Shown here: one piece after another, positions 63,391 through 64,000 of the stretch
Position numbering within the stretch: position 1 is the first letter of the stretch
Layout of the letters: each line of letters opens with the position of its first letter
Source: Panacibacter ginsenosidivorans
Lineage (GTDB): Bacteria > Bacteroidota > Bacteroidia > Chitinophagales > Chitinophagaceae
Direction of reading: 5' to 3'
DNA: 64,000 nucleotides
Assembly (NCBI RefSeq): GCF_007971225.1
Contig: NZ_CP042435.1
Location: 2,483,501 to 2,547,500, forward strand
Position numbers and translations under genes: made by a program
Notes under the pieces: model-generated
Seen by the model: the letters and a program-made list of their open reading frames with translations, nothing else
Told to the model about the DNA's origin: nothing
The model's database searches: none

Positions 63391-63771
63391 ATGAATTTTC
63401 CTTCCGGATTGAAATACACCAAAGATCATGAATGGATAAAACTGGTTGATGGTAATATCGCATTGATTGGCATTACAGATTTTGCGCAACATGAGCTTGG
63501 TGACATTGTATATGTAGATGTTGCCAGCATTGGTAAGGCAATGCAGGCACAAGAAGTTTTTGGTACGGTAGAAGCAGTAAAAACGGTAAGCGATCTTTTT
63601 CTTCCTGTTTCAGGAACAGTGTTGGAACTTAATGCAGCCCTGGAGAAACAGCCCGAATTGGTAAACACGGATCCTTATGGTGAAGGCTGGATGGTAAAGC
63701 TGGAAGTTGCCAATGTTGCCGATATTGATGCGCTGATGGATGCTGCGGCTTATGAAGCATTGGTAGGATAA
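63391..63771 (+). CDS. gcvH: Glycine cleavage system H protein
   Basis: 126 residues, normal length. [30 protein letters not shown] and [14 protein letters not shown] are typical, with the lipoylated Lys as K64. It shuttles the aminomethyl group between the P, T and L proteins. No other gcv genes lie in the window. Confidence 0.96.
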   Translation: MNFPSGLKYTKDHEWIKLVDGNIALIGITDFAQHELGDIVYVDVASIGKAMQAQEVFGTVEAVKTVSDLFLPVSGTVLELNAALEKQPELVNTDPYGEGWMVKLEVANVADIDALMDAAAYEALVG

Positions 63772-63864
63772 TCTTAAACTGAACATCCGTACTGTTTATT
63801 TGTTTCATGTAGTTTTAGTGCAGGAATTTTTATGAGCCAAACTGAATGCAGCAGTTAAGCTTTT

Positions 63865-64000
63865 ATTGCGTCGCACTCTTGTACTCCAGTCCGGAAGTCA
63901 GCAAGGCCAAAAGTCCGAAAGAAGTTAATTTCAAGTAATAGTCTTTGCTGACTTTCCGACTCCTGACTTTGCTGACTTGTATTCTACAGTACAAGTGAGT
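63865..64000. repeat. Dispersed repeat pair, A then B, cut by window end, with inner inverted repeat
   Basis: A arm 63865-63884 (reverse) and the first 12 bp of a B arm (63989-64000). Between them a 27-bp imperfect inverted repeat built from AGTC units pairs 63895-63921 with 63952-63978 at about 22 of 27 positions. Confidence 0.85.

Noticed and set aside
2460-64000. CRISPR array from the many 20-bp repeats
   Set aside because: The copies are scattered, in both orientations, with irregular spacing of hundreds to thousands of bases, and there are no cas genes.
1-64000. tRNA or rRNA genes
   Set aside because: No tRNA arms, TTCGA loops in cloverleaf context or rRNA sequence recognised by eye; a tRNAscan run would settle it.

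Overview
The window reads as a chromosomal segment of a Bacteroidota bacterium, most likely a soil or freshwater member of Chitinophagaceae or a close relative. It is AT-rich. Starts mostly lack strong Shine-Dalgarno sequences, and several genes have a TAnnTTTG box (the Bacteroidota -7 element) close to the start. Families typical of the phylum are present: DUF4421, LytS/LytTR pairs, DUF1080, and GMC oxidoreductases with a gluconate 2-dehydrogenase subunit 3 partner. I see no rRNA, tRNA, phage, insertion sequence or CRISPR array. Genus assignment is inference only.

Layout. 1-1.1 kb: arsM (cut by the window edge) and arsR with palindromic operators. 1.1-10.3 kb: mixed housekeeping and regulation (Crp/Fnr regulator, YceI, an extradiol dioxygenase, an NtrC-type regulator facing a lone receiver protein, GNAT, HAD phosphatase, SDR, DinB-like, TrpF-like, LON-domain protein). 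10.4-16.4 kb: a surface-glycan locus (GT2, GT9, FkbM methyltransferase, GT4, GT9) with a MeaB GTPase embedded. 16.5-26.4 kb: a small membrane protein, NTF2-like protein, LytS/LytTR pair, a structured RNA-like stretch, a YafV-type amidase with nagA, an SMR exporter, an Ada-like repair protein, a transglutaminase-like protein and a DUF4421 protein. 26.8-34.6 kb: a large FAD/Fe-S dehydrogenase, a methyltransferase, a cytochrome c lipoprotein, and a GntP permease with glycerate kinase.

34.8-52.2 kb is the most interesting functional block. The minus arm carries a DUF1080 3-keto-disaccharide hydrolase lipoprotein, a cytochrome c lipoprotein, a sugar-phosphate-isomerase-type TIM barrel and a Gfo/Idh/MocA oxidoreductase. 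The plus arm carries an MFS transporter, a Tat-exported hydroxypyruvate-isomerase-like protein, five tandem GMC oxidoreductases, one Tat-exported small subunit and another Tat-exported TIM barrel. Together they fit a periplasmic pathway that oxidises glycosides at C3, passes electrons through an Fe-S cluster to cytochrome c, cleaves the 3-keto-glycoside and imports and reduces the product. All five GMC proteins keep a C-x5-C-x3-C motif, and one has lost the predicted catalytic Asn. 52.3-64 kb: tadA, DUF1569, a 57-residue protein, an M1 peptidase, a PQQ-propeller protein, an AraC regulator, an L,D-transpeptidase, an alpha/beta hydrolase, serS, a cyclophilin and gcvH.

A second striking feature runs through the whole window: about 41 copies of a 20-bp intergenic repeat in two subtypes, A (GTACAAGTGTGCGACGCAAC) and B (GTACAAGTGAGTGACACAAC). 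Many occur as head-to-head inverted pairs, nearly always one A with one B, with a conserved outer flank of roughly 30-35 bp. I do not recognise it as a named element.
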